Source of the DNA: Haematobia irritans
Taxonomy: Eukaryota > Arthropoda > Insecta > Diptera > Muscidae
Direction of reading: 5' to 3'
Length of the DNA: 64,000 bases
Assembly: GCF_050003625.1 (NCBI RefSeq)
Contig: NW_027445852.1
Location: 744,001 to 808,000, forward strand
Shown piece after piece: positions 50,693 through 63,453 of this stretch (the first letter of the stretch is position 1; every line of letters starts with the position of its first letter). The position numbers were made by a program, and so were the translations under genes. A model generated the notes under the pieces. That model did no database searches and was not told the DNA's origin. It saw only the letters and a program-made list of their open reading frames with translations.

Positions 50693-52444
50693 ATGCGTCC
50701 TAGAGCCAAAAGGACCTCAATTCGTGACCACCCCCAAAAAATCCAAATTTCGACGAACATCCTCAAAAAAATGAAATTTTTATATGAAAAACTTATTTTG
50801 GGCCATAACTCCTTAAATATGCGTCCTAGAGCCAAAAGGACCTCAATTCGTGATCACTCCCAAAAAATCAAAATTTTGATGAAAATCCTCAAAAAAATGA
50901 AATTTTTATATGAAAAACTTATTTTGGCCATAACTCCTTAAATATGCGTCCTAGAGCCAAAAGGACCTCAATTCGTGACCATCCCCAAAAAATCAAAATT
51001 TTGATGAAAATCCTCAAAAAATTTAAATTTTTATATGAAAAACTTATTTTGGGCCATAACTCCTTAAATATGCGTCCTAGAGCCAAAAGGACCTCAATTC
51101 GTGATCACTCCCAAAAAATCAAAATTTTGATGAAAATCCTCAAAAAAATGAAATTTTTATATGAAAAACTTATTTTGCCCATAACTCCTTAAATATGCGT
51201 CCTAGAGCCAAAAGGACCTCAATTCGTGATCACTCCCAAAAAATCAAAATTTTGATGAAAATCCTCAGAAAATTGAAATTTTTATATGAAAAACTTATTG
51301 TGGCCATAACTCCTTAATTATGCGTCCTAGAGCCAAAAGGACCTCAATTCGTGACCACCCCCAAAAAATCCAAATTTCGACGAAAATCATCAAAAAATTG
51401 AAATTTTTATATGAAAAACTTATTTTGGCCATAACTCCTTAAATATGCGTCCTAGAGCCAAAAGGACCTCAATTCGTGACCACCCCCAAAAAATCCAAAT
51501 TTCGACGAAAATCCTCAAAAAATTGAAATTTTTATATGAAAAACTTATTTTGGGCCATAACTCCTTAAATATGCGTCCTAGAGCCAAAAGGACCTCAATT
51601 CGTGATCACTCCCAAAAAATCAAAATTTTGATGAAAATCCTCAAAAAATTGAAATTTTTATATGAAAAACTTATTTTGGCCATAACTCCTTAAATATGCG
51701 TCCTATAGCCAAAAGGACCTCAATTCGTGATCACTCCCACAAAATCAAAATTTTGATGAAAATCCTCAAAAAATTGAAATTTTTATATAAAAAACTTATT
51801 TTGGCCATAACTCCTTAAATATGCGTCCTAGAGCCAAAAGGACCTCAATTCGTGACCATCCCCAAAAAATCAAAATTTTGATGAAAATCCTCAAAAAATT
51901 GAAATTTTTATATGAAAAACTTATTTTGGCCATAACTCCTTAAATATGCGTCCTAGAGCCAAAAGGACCTCAATTCGTGATCACTCCCAAAAAATCAAAA
52001 TTTTGATGAAAATCCTCAAAAAATTGAAATTTTTATATGAAAAACTTATTTTGGCCATAACTCCTTAAATATGCTTCCTAGAGCCAAAAGGACCTCAATT
52101 CGTGACCACCCCTAAAAAATCAAAATTTCGACGAAAATCCTCAAAAAATGAAATTTTTATATGAAAAACTTATTTTGGCCATAACTCCTTAAATATGCGT
52201 CCTAGAGCCAAAAGGACCTCAATTCGTGATCACTCCCAAAAAATCAAAATTTTGATGAAAATCCTCAAAAAATTGAAATTTTTATATGAAAAACTTATTT
52301 TGGCCATAACTCCTTAAATATGCGTCCTAGAGCCAAAAGGACCTCAATTCGTGACCACCCCCACAAAATCCAAATTTCGACGAAAATCCTCAAAAAAATG
52401 AAATTTTTATATGAAAAACTTATTTTGGCCATAACTCCTTAAAT
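50693..52444 (+). repeat. Mixed monomers rich in 126-bp units
   Basis: Fourteen monomers. GGG (126-bp) monomers alternate with 125-bp ones at 50,693-51,692, giving repeated 82-codon frames. Private changes are CTCCTTAATTATG (about 51,315), GAAAATCATC (about 51,385), CACCCCTAAAAAATC (about 52,110) and CCCCCACAAAATCC (about 52,362). No clean HOR. Confidence 0.7.
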
Positions 52445-52942
52445 ATGCGTCCTAGAGCCAAAAGGACCTCAATTCGTGACCATCCCCAAAAAATCAAAAT
52501 TTTGATGAAAATCCTCAAAAAATTTAAATTTTTATATGAAAAACTTATTTTGGCCATAACTCCTTAAATATGCGTCCTAGAGCCAAAAGGACCTCAATTC
52601 GTGACCATCCCCAAAAAATCAAAATTTTGATGAAAATCCTCAAAAAATTTAAATTTTTATATGAAAAACTTATTTTGGCCATAACTCCTTAAATATGCGT
52701 CCTAGAGCCAAAAGGACCTCAATTCGTGACCATCCCCAAAAAATCAAAATTTTGATGAAAATCCTCAAAAAAATGAAATTTTTATATGAAAAACTTATTT
52801 TGGCCATAACTCCTTAAATATGCGTCCTAGCGCCAAAAGGACCTCAATTCGTGACCACCCCCAAAAAATCAAAATTTTGATGAAAATCCTCAAAAAATAG
52901 AAATTTTTATATGAAAAACTTATTTTGGCCATAACTCCTTAA
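52445..52942 (+). repeat. 4-monomer block shared with 59.6 kb
   Basis: Q/AATTTAAA, Q/AATTTAAA, Q/AAAATG, TAGCG-P-TAG. The same order occurs at 59,583 onward, offset 7,138. The last monomer differs by GAAAATCC here and GAAATCC there. Confidence 0.75.
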
Positions 52943-55900
52943 ATACGCGTCCTATAGCCAAAAGGACCTCAATTCGTGATCACTCCCAAAAAATCAAAAT
53001 TTTGATGAAAATCCTCAAAAAATAGAAATTTTTATATGAAAAACTTATTTTGGCCATAACTCCTTAAATATGCGTCCTAGAGCCAAAAGGACCTCAATTC
53101 GTGATCACTCCCAAAAAATCAAAATTTTGATGAAAATCCTCAAAAAATTGAAAATTTATATGAAAAATTTATTTTGGCCATAACTCCTTAAATATGCGTC
53201 CTAGAGCCAAAAGGACCTCAATTCGTGACCATCCCCAAAAAATCAAAATTTTGATGAAAATCCTCAAAAAATTGAAAATTTTATATGAAAAACTTATTTT
53301 GGCCATAACTCCTTAAATATGCGTCCTAGAGCCAAAAGGACCTCAATTCGTGATCACTCCCAAAAAATCAAAATTTTGATGAAAATCCTCAAAAAATTGA
53401 AATTTTTATATGAAAAACTTATTTTGGGCCATAACTCCTTAAATATGCGTCCTAGAGCCAAAAGGACCTCAATTCGTGACCACCCCCAAAAAATCCAAAT
53501 TTCGACGAAAATCCTCAAAAAATTGAAATTTTTATATGAAAAACTTATTTTGGGCCATAACTCCTTAAATATGCGTCCTAGCGCCAAAAGGACCTCAATT
53601 CGTGATCACTCCCAAAAAATCAAAATTTTGATGAAAATCCTCAAAAAATAGAAATTTTTATATGAAAAACTTATTTTGGGCCATAACTCCTTAAATATGC
53701 GTCCTATAGCCAAAAGGACCTCAATTCGTGACCACCCCCAAAAAATCCAAATTTCGACGAAAATCCTCAAAAAATTAAAATTTTTATATGAAAAACTTAT
53801 TTTGCCCATAACTCCTTAAATATGCGTCCTAGAGCCAAAAGGACCTCAATTCGTGATCACTCCCAAAAAATCAAAATTTTGATGAAAATCCTCAAAAAAT
53901 TTAAATTTTTATATGAAAAACTTATTTTGGCCATAACTCCTTAAATATGCGTCCTAGAGCCAAAAGGACCTCAATTCGTGATCACTCCCACAAAATCAAA
54001 ATTTTGATGAAAATCCTCAAAAAATTGAAATTTTTATATAAAAAACTTATTTTGGCCATAACTCCTTAAATATGCGTCCTAGAGCCAAAAGGACCTCAAT
54101 TCGTGACCATTCCCAAAAAATCACAATTTTGATGAAAATCCTCAAAAAATTGAAATTTTTATATGAAAAACTTATTTTGGCCATAACTCCTTAAATATGC
54201 GTCCTAGAGCCAAAAGGACCTCAATTCGTGATCACTCCCAAAAAATCAAAATTTTGATGAAAATCCTCAAAAAATTGAAATTTTTATATGAAAAACTTAT
54301 TTTGGCCATAACTCCTTAAATATGCTTCCTAGAGCCAAAAGGACCTCAATTCGTGACCACCCCCAAAAAATCAAAATTTCGACGAAAATCCTCAAAAAAA
54401 TGAAATTTTTATATGAAAAACTTATTTTGGCCATAACTCCTTAAATATGCGTCCTAGAGCCAAAAGGACCTCAATTCGTGACCACCCCCAAAAAATCCAA
54501 ATTTCGACGAAAATCCTCAAAAAATGGAAATTTTTATATGAAAAACTTATTTTGGGCCATAACTCCTTAAATATGCGTCCTAGCGCCAAAAGGACCTCAA
54601 TTCGTGATCACTCCCAAAAAATCAAAATTTTGATGAAAATCCTCAAAAAATTAAAATTTTTATATGAAAAACTTATTTTGGGCCATAACTCCTTAAATAT
54701 GCGTCCTAGCGCCAAAAGGACCTCAATTCGTGACCATCCCCAAAAAATCAACATTTTGATGAAAATCCTCAAAAAATTGAAAATTTTATATGAAAAACTT
54801 ATTTTGGCCATAACTCCTTAAATATGCGTCCTAGAGCCAAAAGGACCTCAATTCGTGACCACCCGCAAAAAATCCAAATTTCGACGAAAATCCTCAAAAA
54901 AATGAAATTTTTATATGAAAAACTTATTTTGGCCATAACTCCTTAAATATGCGTCCTATAGCCAAAAGGACCTCAATTCGTGATCACTCCCAAAAAATCA
55001 AAATTTTGATGAAAATCCTCAAAAAATTGAAATTTTTATATAAAAAACTTATTTTGGGCCATAACTCCTTAAATATGCGTCCTAGAGCCAAAAGGACCTC
55101 AATTCGTGACCACCCCCAAAAAATCCAAATTTTGATGAAAATCCTCAAAAAATTTAAATTTTTATATGAAAAACTTATTTTGGCCATAACTCCTTAAATA
55201 TGCGTCCTAGAGCCAAAAGGACCTCAATTCGTGATCACTCCCAAAAAATCAAAATTTTGATGAAAATCCTCAAAAAATTTAAATTTTTATATGAAAAACT
55301 TATTTTGGCCATAACTCCTTAAATATGCGTCCTAGAGCCAAAAGGACCTCAATTCGTGACCATCCCCAAAAAATCAAAATTTTGATGAAAATCCTCAAAA
55401 AATTGAAATTTTTATATGAAAAACTTATTTTGGCCATAACTCCTTAAATATGCTTCCTAGAGCCAAAAGGACCTCAATTCGTGACCATCCCCAAAAAATC
55501 AAAATTTTGATGAAAATCCTCAAAAAATTGAAATTTTTATATGAAAAACTTATTTTGGCCATAACTCCTTAAATATGCGTCCTAGAGCCAAAATGACCTC
55601 AATTCGTGACCACCCCCAAAAAATCCAAATTTCGACGAAAATCCTCAAAAAATTGAAATTTTTATATGAAAAACTTATTTTGGCCATAACTCCTTAAATA
55701 TGCGTCCTAGAGCCAAAAGGACCTCAATTCGTGACCATCCCCAAAAAATCAAAATTTTGATGAAATCCTCAAAAAATAGAAATTTTTATATGAGAAACTT
55801 ATTTTGGCCATAACTCCTTAAATATGCGTCCTAGAGCCAAAAGGACCTCAATTCGTGACCATCCCCAAAAAATCAAAATTTTGATGAAAATCCTCAAAAA

Positions 55901-56948
55901 ATTTAAATTTTTATATGAAAAACTTATTTTGGCCATAACTCCTTAAATATGCGTCCTAGAGCCAAAAGGACCTCAATTCGTGATCACTCCCACAAAATCA
56001 AAATTTTGATGACAATCCTCAAAAAATTGAAATTTTTATATGAAAAACTTATTTTGGCCATAACTCCTTAAATATGCGTCCTAGAGCCAAAATGACCTCA
56101 ATTCGTGACCACCCCCAAAAAATCCAAATTTCGACGAAAATCCTCAAAAAATTGAAATTTTTATATGAAAAACTTATTTTGGCCATAACTCCTTAAATAT
56201 GCGTCCTAGCGCCAAAAGGACCTCAATTCGTGACCATCCCCAAAAAATCAAAATTTCGACGAAAATCCTCAAAAAATTTAAATTTTTATATGAAAAACTT
56301 ATTTTGGCCATAACTCCTTAAATATGCGTCCTAGAGCCAAAAGGACCTCAATTCGTGACCATCCCCAAAAAATCAAAATTTTGATGAAAATCCTCAAAAA
56401 ATTGAAATTTTTATATGAAAAACTTATTTTGGCCATAACTCCTTAAATATGCGTCCTAGAGCCAAAAGGACCTCAATTCGTGATCACTCCCAAAAAATCA
56501 AAATTTTGATGAAAATCCTCAAAAAATTGAAATTTTTATATGAAAAACTTATTTTGGCCATAACTCCTTAAATATGCTTCCTAGAGCCAAAAGGACCTCA
56601 ATTCGTGACCATCCCCAAAAAATCAAAATTTCGACGAAAATCCTCAAAAAAATGAAATTTTTATATGAAAAACTTATTTTGGCCATAACTCCTTAAATAT
56701 GCTTCCTAGAGCCAAAAGGACCTCAATTCGTGACCACCCCCAAAAAATCAAAATTTTTATGAAAATCCTCAAAAAATTGAAATTTTTATATGAAAAACTT
56801 ATTTTGGCCATAACTCCTTAAATATGCGTCCTAGAGCCAAAAGGACCTCAATTCGTGACCATCCCCAAAAAATCAAAATTTTGATGAAAATCCTCAAAAA
56901 ATTTAAATTTTTATATGAAAAACTTATTTTGGCCATAACTCCTTAAAT
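52943..56948 (+). repeat. Mixed monomers
   Basis: About 32 monomers. Private variants: AAATACGCGTCC (52,946), AAAATTTATATG (about 53,154), ATTAAAATTTTT (about 53,775 and 54,651), GACCATTCCC (about 54,108), TCAACATTTTG (about 54,749) and TTTTTATG (about 56,755). P-GGG followed by TAGCG-R occurs near 53,444 and again near 54,447, a weak 8-monomer periodicity of about 1,003 bp. No genes seen. Confidence 0.75.
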
Positions 56949-57951
56949 ATGCGTCCTAGAGCCAAAAGGACCTCAATTCGTGATCACTCCCACAAAATCA
57001 AAATTTTGATGAAAATCCTCAAAAAATTGAAATTTTTATATGAAAAACTTATTTTGGGCCATAACTCCTTAAATATGCGTCCTAGAGCCAAAAGGACCTC
57101 AATTCGTGATCACTCCCAAAAAATCAAAATTTTGATGAAAATCCTCAAAAAATTTAAATTTTTATATGAAAAACTTATTTTGGCCATAACTCCTTAAATA
57201 TGCGTCCTAGAGCCAAAAGGACCTCAATTCGTGACCACCCGCAAAAAATCCAAATTTCGACGAAAATCCTCAAAAAAATGAAATTTTTATATGAAAAACT
57301 TATTTTGGGCCATAACTCCTTAAATATGCGTCCTAGAGCCAAAAGGACCTCAATTCGTGATCACTCCCACAAAATCAAAATTTTGATGAAAATCCTCAAA
57401 AAATTGAAATTTTTATATGAAAAACTTATTTTGGGCCATAACTCCTTAAATATGCGTCCTAGAGCCAAAAGGACCTCAATTCGTGATCACTCCCAAAAAA
57501 TCAAAATTTTGATGAAAATCCTCAAAAAATTTAAATTTTTATATGAAAAACTTATTTTGGCCATAACTCCTTAAATATGCGTCCTAGAGCCAAAAGGACC
57601 TCAATTCGTGACCACCCGCAAAAAATCCAAATTTCGACGAAAATCCTCAAAAAAATGAAATTTTTATATGAAAAACTTATTTTGGGCCATAACTCCTTAA
57701 ATATGCGTCCTAGAGCCAAAAGGACCTCAATTCGTGATCACTCCCAAAAAATCAAAATTTTGATGAAAATCCTCAGAAAATTGAAATTTTTATATGAAAA
57801 ACTTATTTTGGGCCATAACTCCTTAAATATGCGTCCTAGAGCCAAAAGGACCTCAATTCGTGACCACCCGCAAAAAATCCAAATTTCGACGAAAATCCTC
57901 AAAAAAATGAAATTTTTATATGAAAAACTTATTTTGGCCATAACTCCTTAA
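56949..57951 (+). repeat. 3-mer HOR (377 bp), about 2.7 copies
   Basis: The unit is R-ACAAAATC with extra G, R/AATTTAAA, P-CACCCGC with extra G, at 56,949-57,325 and 57,326-57,702. A shortened third unit (R-CAGAAAA-GGG, P-CACCCGC) runs to 57,951. The unit is 125+126+126 bp. The two 126-bp monomers per unit produce the repeated 124-codon open frames here. Confidence 0.85.
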
Positions 57952-59582
57952 ATATGCGTCCTAGAGCCAAAAGGACCTCAATTCGTGATCACTCCCAAAA
58001 AATCAAAATTTTGATGAAAATCCTCAAAAAATTGAAATTTTTATATGAAAAACTTATTTTGGCCATAACTCCTTAAATATGCGTCCTAGAGCCAAAAGGA
58101 CCTCAATTCGTGACCACCCCCCAAAAAATCCAAATTTCGACGAAAATCCTCAAAAAATTGAAATTTTTATATGAAAAACTTATTTTGGCCATAACTCCTT
58201 AAATATGCGTCCTAGAGCCAAAAGGACCTCAATTCGTGACCACCCCCTAAAAATCCAAATTTCGACGAAAATCCTCAAAAAATTGAAATTTTTATATGAA
58301 AAACTTATTTTGGCCATAACTCCTTAAATATGCGTCCTAGAGCCAAAAGGACCTCAATTCGTGACCATCCCCAAAAAATCAAAATTTTGATGAAAATCCT
58401 CAAAAAAATGAAATTTTTATATGAAAAACTTATTTTGGGCCATAACTCCTTAAATATGCGTCCTAGAGCCAAAAGGACCTCAATTCGTGATCACTCCCAA
58501 AAAATCAAAATTTTGATGAAAATCCTCAGAAAATTGAAATTTTTATATGAAAAACTTATTTTGGCCATAACTCCTTAAATATGCGTCCTAGAGCCAAAAG
58601 GACCTCAATTCGTGACCACCCCCAAAAAATCAAAATTTCGACGAAAATCCTCAAAAAAATGAAATTTTTATATGAAAAACTTATTTTGGCCATAACTCCT
58701 TAAATATGCGTCCTAGAGCCAAAATGACCTCAATTCGTGACCACCCCCAAAAAATCAAAATTTTGATGAAAATCCTCAAAAAATTGAAATTTTTATATGA
58801 AAAACTTATTTTGGCCATAACTCCTTAAATATGCGTCCTAGAGCCAAAAGGACCTCAATTCGTGACCACCCCCAAAAAATCCAAATTTCGACGAAAATCC
58901 TCAAAAAAATGAAATTTTTATATGAAAAACTTATTTTGGCCATAACTCCTTAAATATGCGTCCTAGAGCCAAAAGGACCTCAATTCGTGACCATCCCCAA
59001 AAAATCAAAATTTTGATGAAAATCCTCAAAAAATTGAAATTTTTATATGAAAAACTTATTTTGGGCCATAACTCCTTAAATATGCGTCCTAGCGCCAAAA
59101 GGACCTCAATTCGTGATCACTCCCAAAAAATCAAAATTTTGATGAAAATCCTCAAAAAATTGAAAATTTTATATGAAAAACTTATTTTGGCCATAACTCC
59201 TTAAATATGCGTCCTAGAGCCAAAAGGACCTCAATTCGTGACCACCCCCAAAAAATCAAAATTTCGACGAAAATCCTCAAAAAAATGAAATTTTTATATG
59301 AAAAACTTATTTTGCCCATAACTCCTTAAATATGCGTCCTATAGCCAAAAGGACCTCAATTCGTGATCACTCCCAAAAAATCAAAATTTTGATGAAAATC
59401 CTCAAAAAATAGAAATTTTTATATGAAAAACTTATTTTGGGCCATAACTCCTTAAATATGCGTCCTAGAGCCAAAAGGACCTCAATTCGTGACCACCCCC
59501 AAAAAATCCAAATTTCGACGAAAATCCTCAAAAAATTGAAATTTTTATATGAAAAACTTATTTTGGCCATAACTCCTTAAAT
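57952..59582 (+). repeat. Mixed monomers
   Basis: Thirteen monomers including P with an extra C (about 58,120), P with CCCCTAAAAATCC (58,245, as in the 8-14-kb family), Q-GGG/R-CAGAAAA, TAGCG-R with GAAAATTTTATATG, P with GCCC, and TATAG-R-TAG-GGG. No internal HOR. Confidence 0.7.
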
Positions 59583-60081
59583 ATGCGTCCTAGAGCCAAA
59601 AGGACCTCAATTCGTGACCATCCCCAAAAAATCAAAATTTTGATGAAAATCCTCAAAAAATTTAAATTTTTATATGAAAAACTTATTTTGGCCATAACTC
59701 CTTAAATATGCGTCCTAGAGCCAAAAGGACCTCAATTCGTGACCATCCCCAAAAAATCAAAATTTTGATGAAAATCCTCAAAAAATTTAAATTTTTATAT
59801 GAAAAACTTATTTTGGCCATAACTCCTTAAATATGCGTCCTAGAGCCAAAAGGACCTCAATTCGTGACCATCCCCAAAAAATCAAAATTTTGATGAAAAT
59901 CCTCAAAAAAATGAAATTTTTATATGAAAAACTTATTTTGGCCATAACTCCTTAAATATGCGTCCTAGCGCCAAAAGGACCTCAATTCGTGACCACCCCC
60001 AAAAAATCAAAATTTTGATGAAATCCTCAAAAAATAGAAATTTTTATATGAGAAACTTATTTTGGCCATAACTCCTTAAAT
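59583..60081 (+). repeat. 4-monomer block shared with 52.4 kb
   Basis: Second copy of the Q, Q, Q, TAGCG-P series at offset 7,138 from 52,445. It leads into a run of TAG-junction monomers with TATGAGAAAC. Confidence 0.75.
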
Positions 60082-60206
60082 ATGCGTCCTAGAGCCAAAA
60101 GGACCTCAATTCGTGACCATCCCCAAAAAATCAAAATTTTGATGAAAATCCTCAAAAAATAGAAATTTTTATATGAGAAACTTATTTTGGCCATAACTCC
60201 TTAAAT

Positions 60207-60706
60207 ATGCGTCCTAGAGCCAAAAGGACCTCAATTCGTGACCATCCCCAAAAAATCAAAATTTTGATGAAATCCTCAAAAAATAGAAATTTTTATATGA
60301 GAAACTTATTTTGGCCATAACTCCTTAAATATGCGTCCTAGAGCCAAAAGGACCTCAATTCGTGACCATCCCCAAAAAATCAAAATTTTGATGAAAATCC
60401 TCAAAAAATTGAAATTTTTATATGAAAAACTTATTTTGGCCATAACTCCTTAAATATGCTTCCTAGAGCCAAAAGGACCTCAATTCGTGACCACCCCCAA
60501 AAAATCAAAATTTCGACGAAAATCCTCAAAAAAATGAAATTTTTATATGAAAAACTTATTTTGGCCATAACTCCTTAAATATGCGTCCTAGCGCCAAAAG
60601 GACCTCAATTCGTGATCACTCCCAAAAAATCAAAATTTTGATGAAAATCCTCAAAAAATTGAAATTTTTATATGAAAAACTTATTTTGGGCCATAACTCC
60701 TTAAAT
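60207..60706 (+). repeat. 500-bp block shared with 62.3 kb, copy 1
   Basis: Q/GAAATCC-TAG-TATGAGAAAC, Q, GCT-P-TTTCGACG, TAGCG-R with extra G. It recurs at 62,329 (offset 2,122, about 17 monomers). The monomers between the two copies do not repeat. Confidence 0.8.
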
Positions 60707-62328
60707 ATGCGTCCTAGCGCCAAAAGGACCTCAATTCGTGACCACCCCCAAAAAATCAAAATTTTGATGAAAATCCTCAAAAAATTGAAATTTTTATATG
60801 AAAAACTTATTTTGGCCATAACTCCTTAAATATGCGTCCTAGAGCCAAAAGGACCTCAATTCGTGATCACTCCCAAAAAATCAAAATTTTGATGAAAATC
60901 CTCAAAAAATTGAAATTTTATATGAAAAACTTATTTTGGCCATAACTCCTTAAATATGCGTCCTAGAGCCAAAAGGACCTCAATTCGTGACCATCCCCAA
61001 AAAATCAAAATTTTGATGAAAATCCTCAAAAAATAGAAATTTTTATATGAGAAACTTATTTTGGCCATAACTCCTTAAATATGCGTCCTAGAGCCAAAAG
61101 GACCTCAATTCGTGACCACCCCCAATAAATCCAAATTTCGACGAAAATCCTCAAAAAATTGAAATTTTATATGAAAAACTTATTTTGGCCATAACTCCTT
61201 AAATATGCGTCCTAGAGCCAAAAGGACCTCAATTCGTGACCATCCCCAAAAAATCAAAATTTTGATGAAAATCCTCAAAAAATTTAAATTTTTATATGAA
61301 AAACTTATTTTGGCCATAACTCCTTAAATATGCGTCCTAGAGCCAAAAGGACCTCAATTCGTGACCATCCCCAAAAAATCAAAATTTTGATGAAAATCCT
61401 CAAAAAATTGAAATTTTTATATGAAAAACTTATTTTGGCCATAACTCCTTAAATATGCGTCCTAGAGCCAAAAGGACCTCAATTCGTGACCATCCCCAAA
61501 AAATGAAAATTTTGATGAAAATCCTCAAAAAATTTAAATTTTTATATGAAAAACTTATTTTGGCCATAACTCCTTAAATATGCGTCCTAGAGCCAAAAGG
61601 ACCTCAATTCGTGATCACTCCCAAAAAATCAAAATTTTGATGAAAATCCTCAAAAAATTGAAATTTTTATATGAAAAACTTATTTTGGCCATAACTCCTT
61701 AAATATGCGTCCTAGAGCCAAAAGGACCTCAATTCGTGACCACCCCCAAAAAATCCAAATTTCGACGAAAATCCTCAAAAAATTGAAATTTTATATGAAA
61801 AACTTATTTTGGCCATAACTCCTTAAATATGCGTCCTAGAGCCAAAAGGACCTCAATTCGTGACCATCCCCAAAAAATCAAAATTTTGATGAAAATCCTC
61901 AAAAAAATGAAATTTTTATATGAAAAACTTATTTTGGCCATAACTCCTTAAATATGCGTCCTAGAGCCAAAAGGACCTCAATTCGTGACCATCCCCAAAA
62001 AATCAAAATTTTGATGAAAATCCTCAAAAAATTGAAAATTTTATATGAAAAACTTATTTTGGCCATAACTCCTTAAATATGCGTCCTAGAGCCAAAAGGA
62101 CCTCAATTCGTGACCACCCCCAAAAAATCCAAATTTCGACGAAAATCCTCAAAAAAATGAAATTTTTATATGAAAAACTTATTTTGGCCATAACTCCTTA
62201 AATATGCGTCCTAGAGCCAAAAGGACCTCAATTCGTGATCACTCCCACAAAATCAAAATTTTGATGAAAATCCTCAAAAAATAGAAATTTTTATATGAGA
62301 AACTTATTTTGGCCATAACTCCTTAAAT
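60707..62328 (+). repeat. Mixed monomers between the 500-bp blocks
   Basis: Thirteen monomers: TAGCG-P, R, Q-TAG-TATGAGAAAC, P-AATAAATCC, Q, Q, Q with AAATGAAAATTTTG (61,503), R, P, Q, Q with GAAAATTTTATATG, P, R-ACAAAATC-TAG. Nothing but satellite. Confidence 0.75.
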
Positions 62329-62828
62329 ATGCGTCCTAGAGCCAAAAGGACCTCAATTCGTGACCATCCCCAAAAAATCAAAATTTTGATGAAATCCTCA
62401 AAAAATAGAAATTTTTATATGAGAAACTTATTTTGGCCATAACTCCTTAAATATGCGTCCTAGAGCCAAAAGGACCTCAATTCGTGACCATCCCCAAAAA
62501 ATCAAAATTTTGATGAAAATCCTCAAAAAATTGAAATTTTTATATGAAAAACTTATTTTGGCCATAACTCCTTAAATATGCTTCCTAGAGCCAAAAGGAC
62601 CTCAATTCGTGACCACCCCCAAAAAATCAAAATTTCGACGAAAATCCTCAAAAAAATGAAATTTTTATATGAAAAACTTATTTTGGCCATAACTCCTTAA
62701 ATATGCGTCCTAGCGCCAAAAGGACCTCAATTCGTGATCACTCCCAAAAAATCAAAATTTTGATGAAAATCCTCAAAAAATTGAAATTTTTATATGAAAA
62801 ACTTATTTTGGGCCATAACTCCTTAAAT
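62329..62828 (+). repeat. 500-bp block shared with 60.2 kb, copy 2
   Basis: Second copy of 60,207-60,706, ending in the same TAGCG-R monomer with the extra G. Confidence 0.8.
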
Positions 62829-63453
62829 ATGCGTCCTAGAGCCAAAAGGACCTCAATTCGTGATCACCCCCAATAAATCCAAATTTTGATGAAAATCCTC
62901 AAAAAATTGAAATTTTTATATGAAAAACTTATTTTGGCCATAACTCCTCAAATATGCGTCCTATAGCCAAAAGGACCTCAATTCGTGATCACTCCCACAA
63001 AATCAAAATTTTGATGAAAATCCTCAAAAAATTGAAATTTTTATATGAAAAACTTATTTTGGCCATAACTCCTTAAATATGCGTCCTAGAGCCAAAAGGA
63101 CCTCAATTCGTGACCACCCCCAAAAAATCCAAATTTCGACGAAAATCCTCAAAAAATTGAAATTTTATATGAAAAACTTATTTTGGCCATAACTCCTTAA
63201 ATATGCGTCCTAGAGCCAAAAGGACCTCAATTCGTGACCATCCCCAAAAAATCAAAATTTTGATGAAAATCCTCAAAAAAATGAAATTTTTATATGAAAA
63301 ACTTATTTTGGCCATAACTCCTTAAATATGCGTCCTAGAGCCAAAAGGACCTCAATTCGTGACCACCCCCAAAAAATCAAAATTTCGACGAAAATCCTCA
63401 AAAAATTGAAATTTTTATATGAAAAACTTATTTTGGGCCATAACTCCTTAAAT
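62829..63453 (+). repeat. 5-mer HOR (625 bp), copy 1
   Basis: It starts with a hybrid box GATCACCCCC plus AATAAATCC and TTTTGATG. TATAG-R-ACAAAATC (with CTCCTCAAATATG just before it, about 62,947), P with short TTTTATAT, Q, and P-TTTCGACG with extra G follow. The hybrid box recurs exactly 625 bp on. Confidence 0.75.

Noticed and set aside
57200..57951. Two 124-codon plus-strand frames in a row resembling duplicated genes
   Set aside because: They are the 3-mer HOR read in frame through 126-bp monomers; each ends in the same way after a 125-bp monomer shifts the frame.
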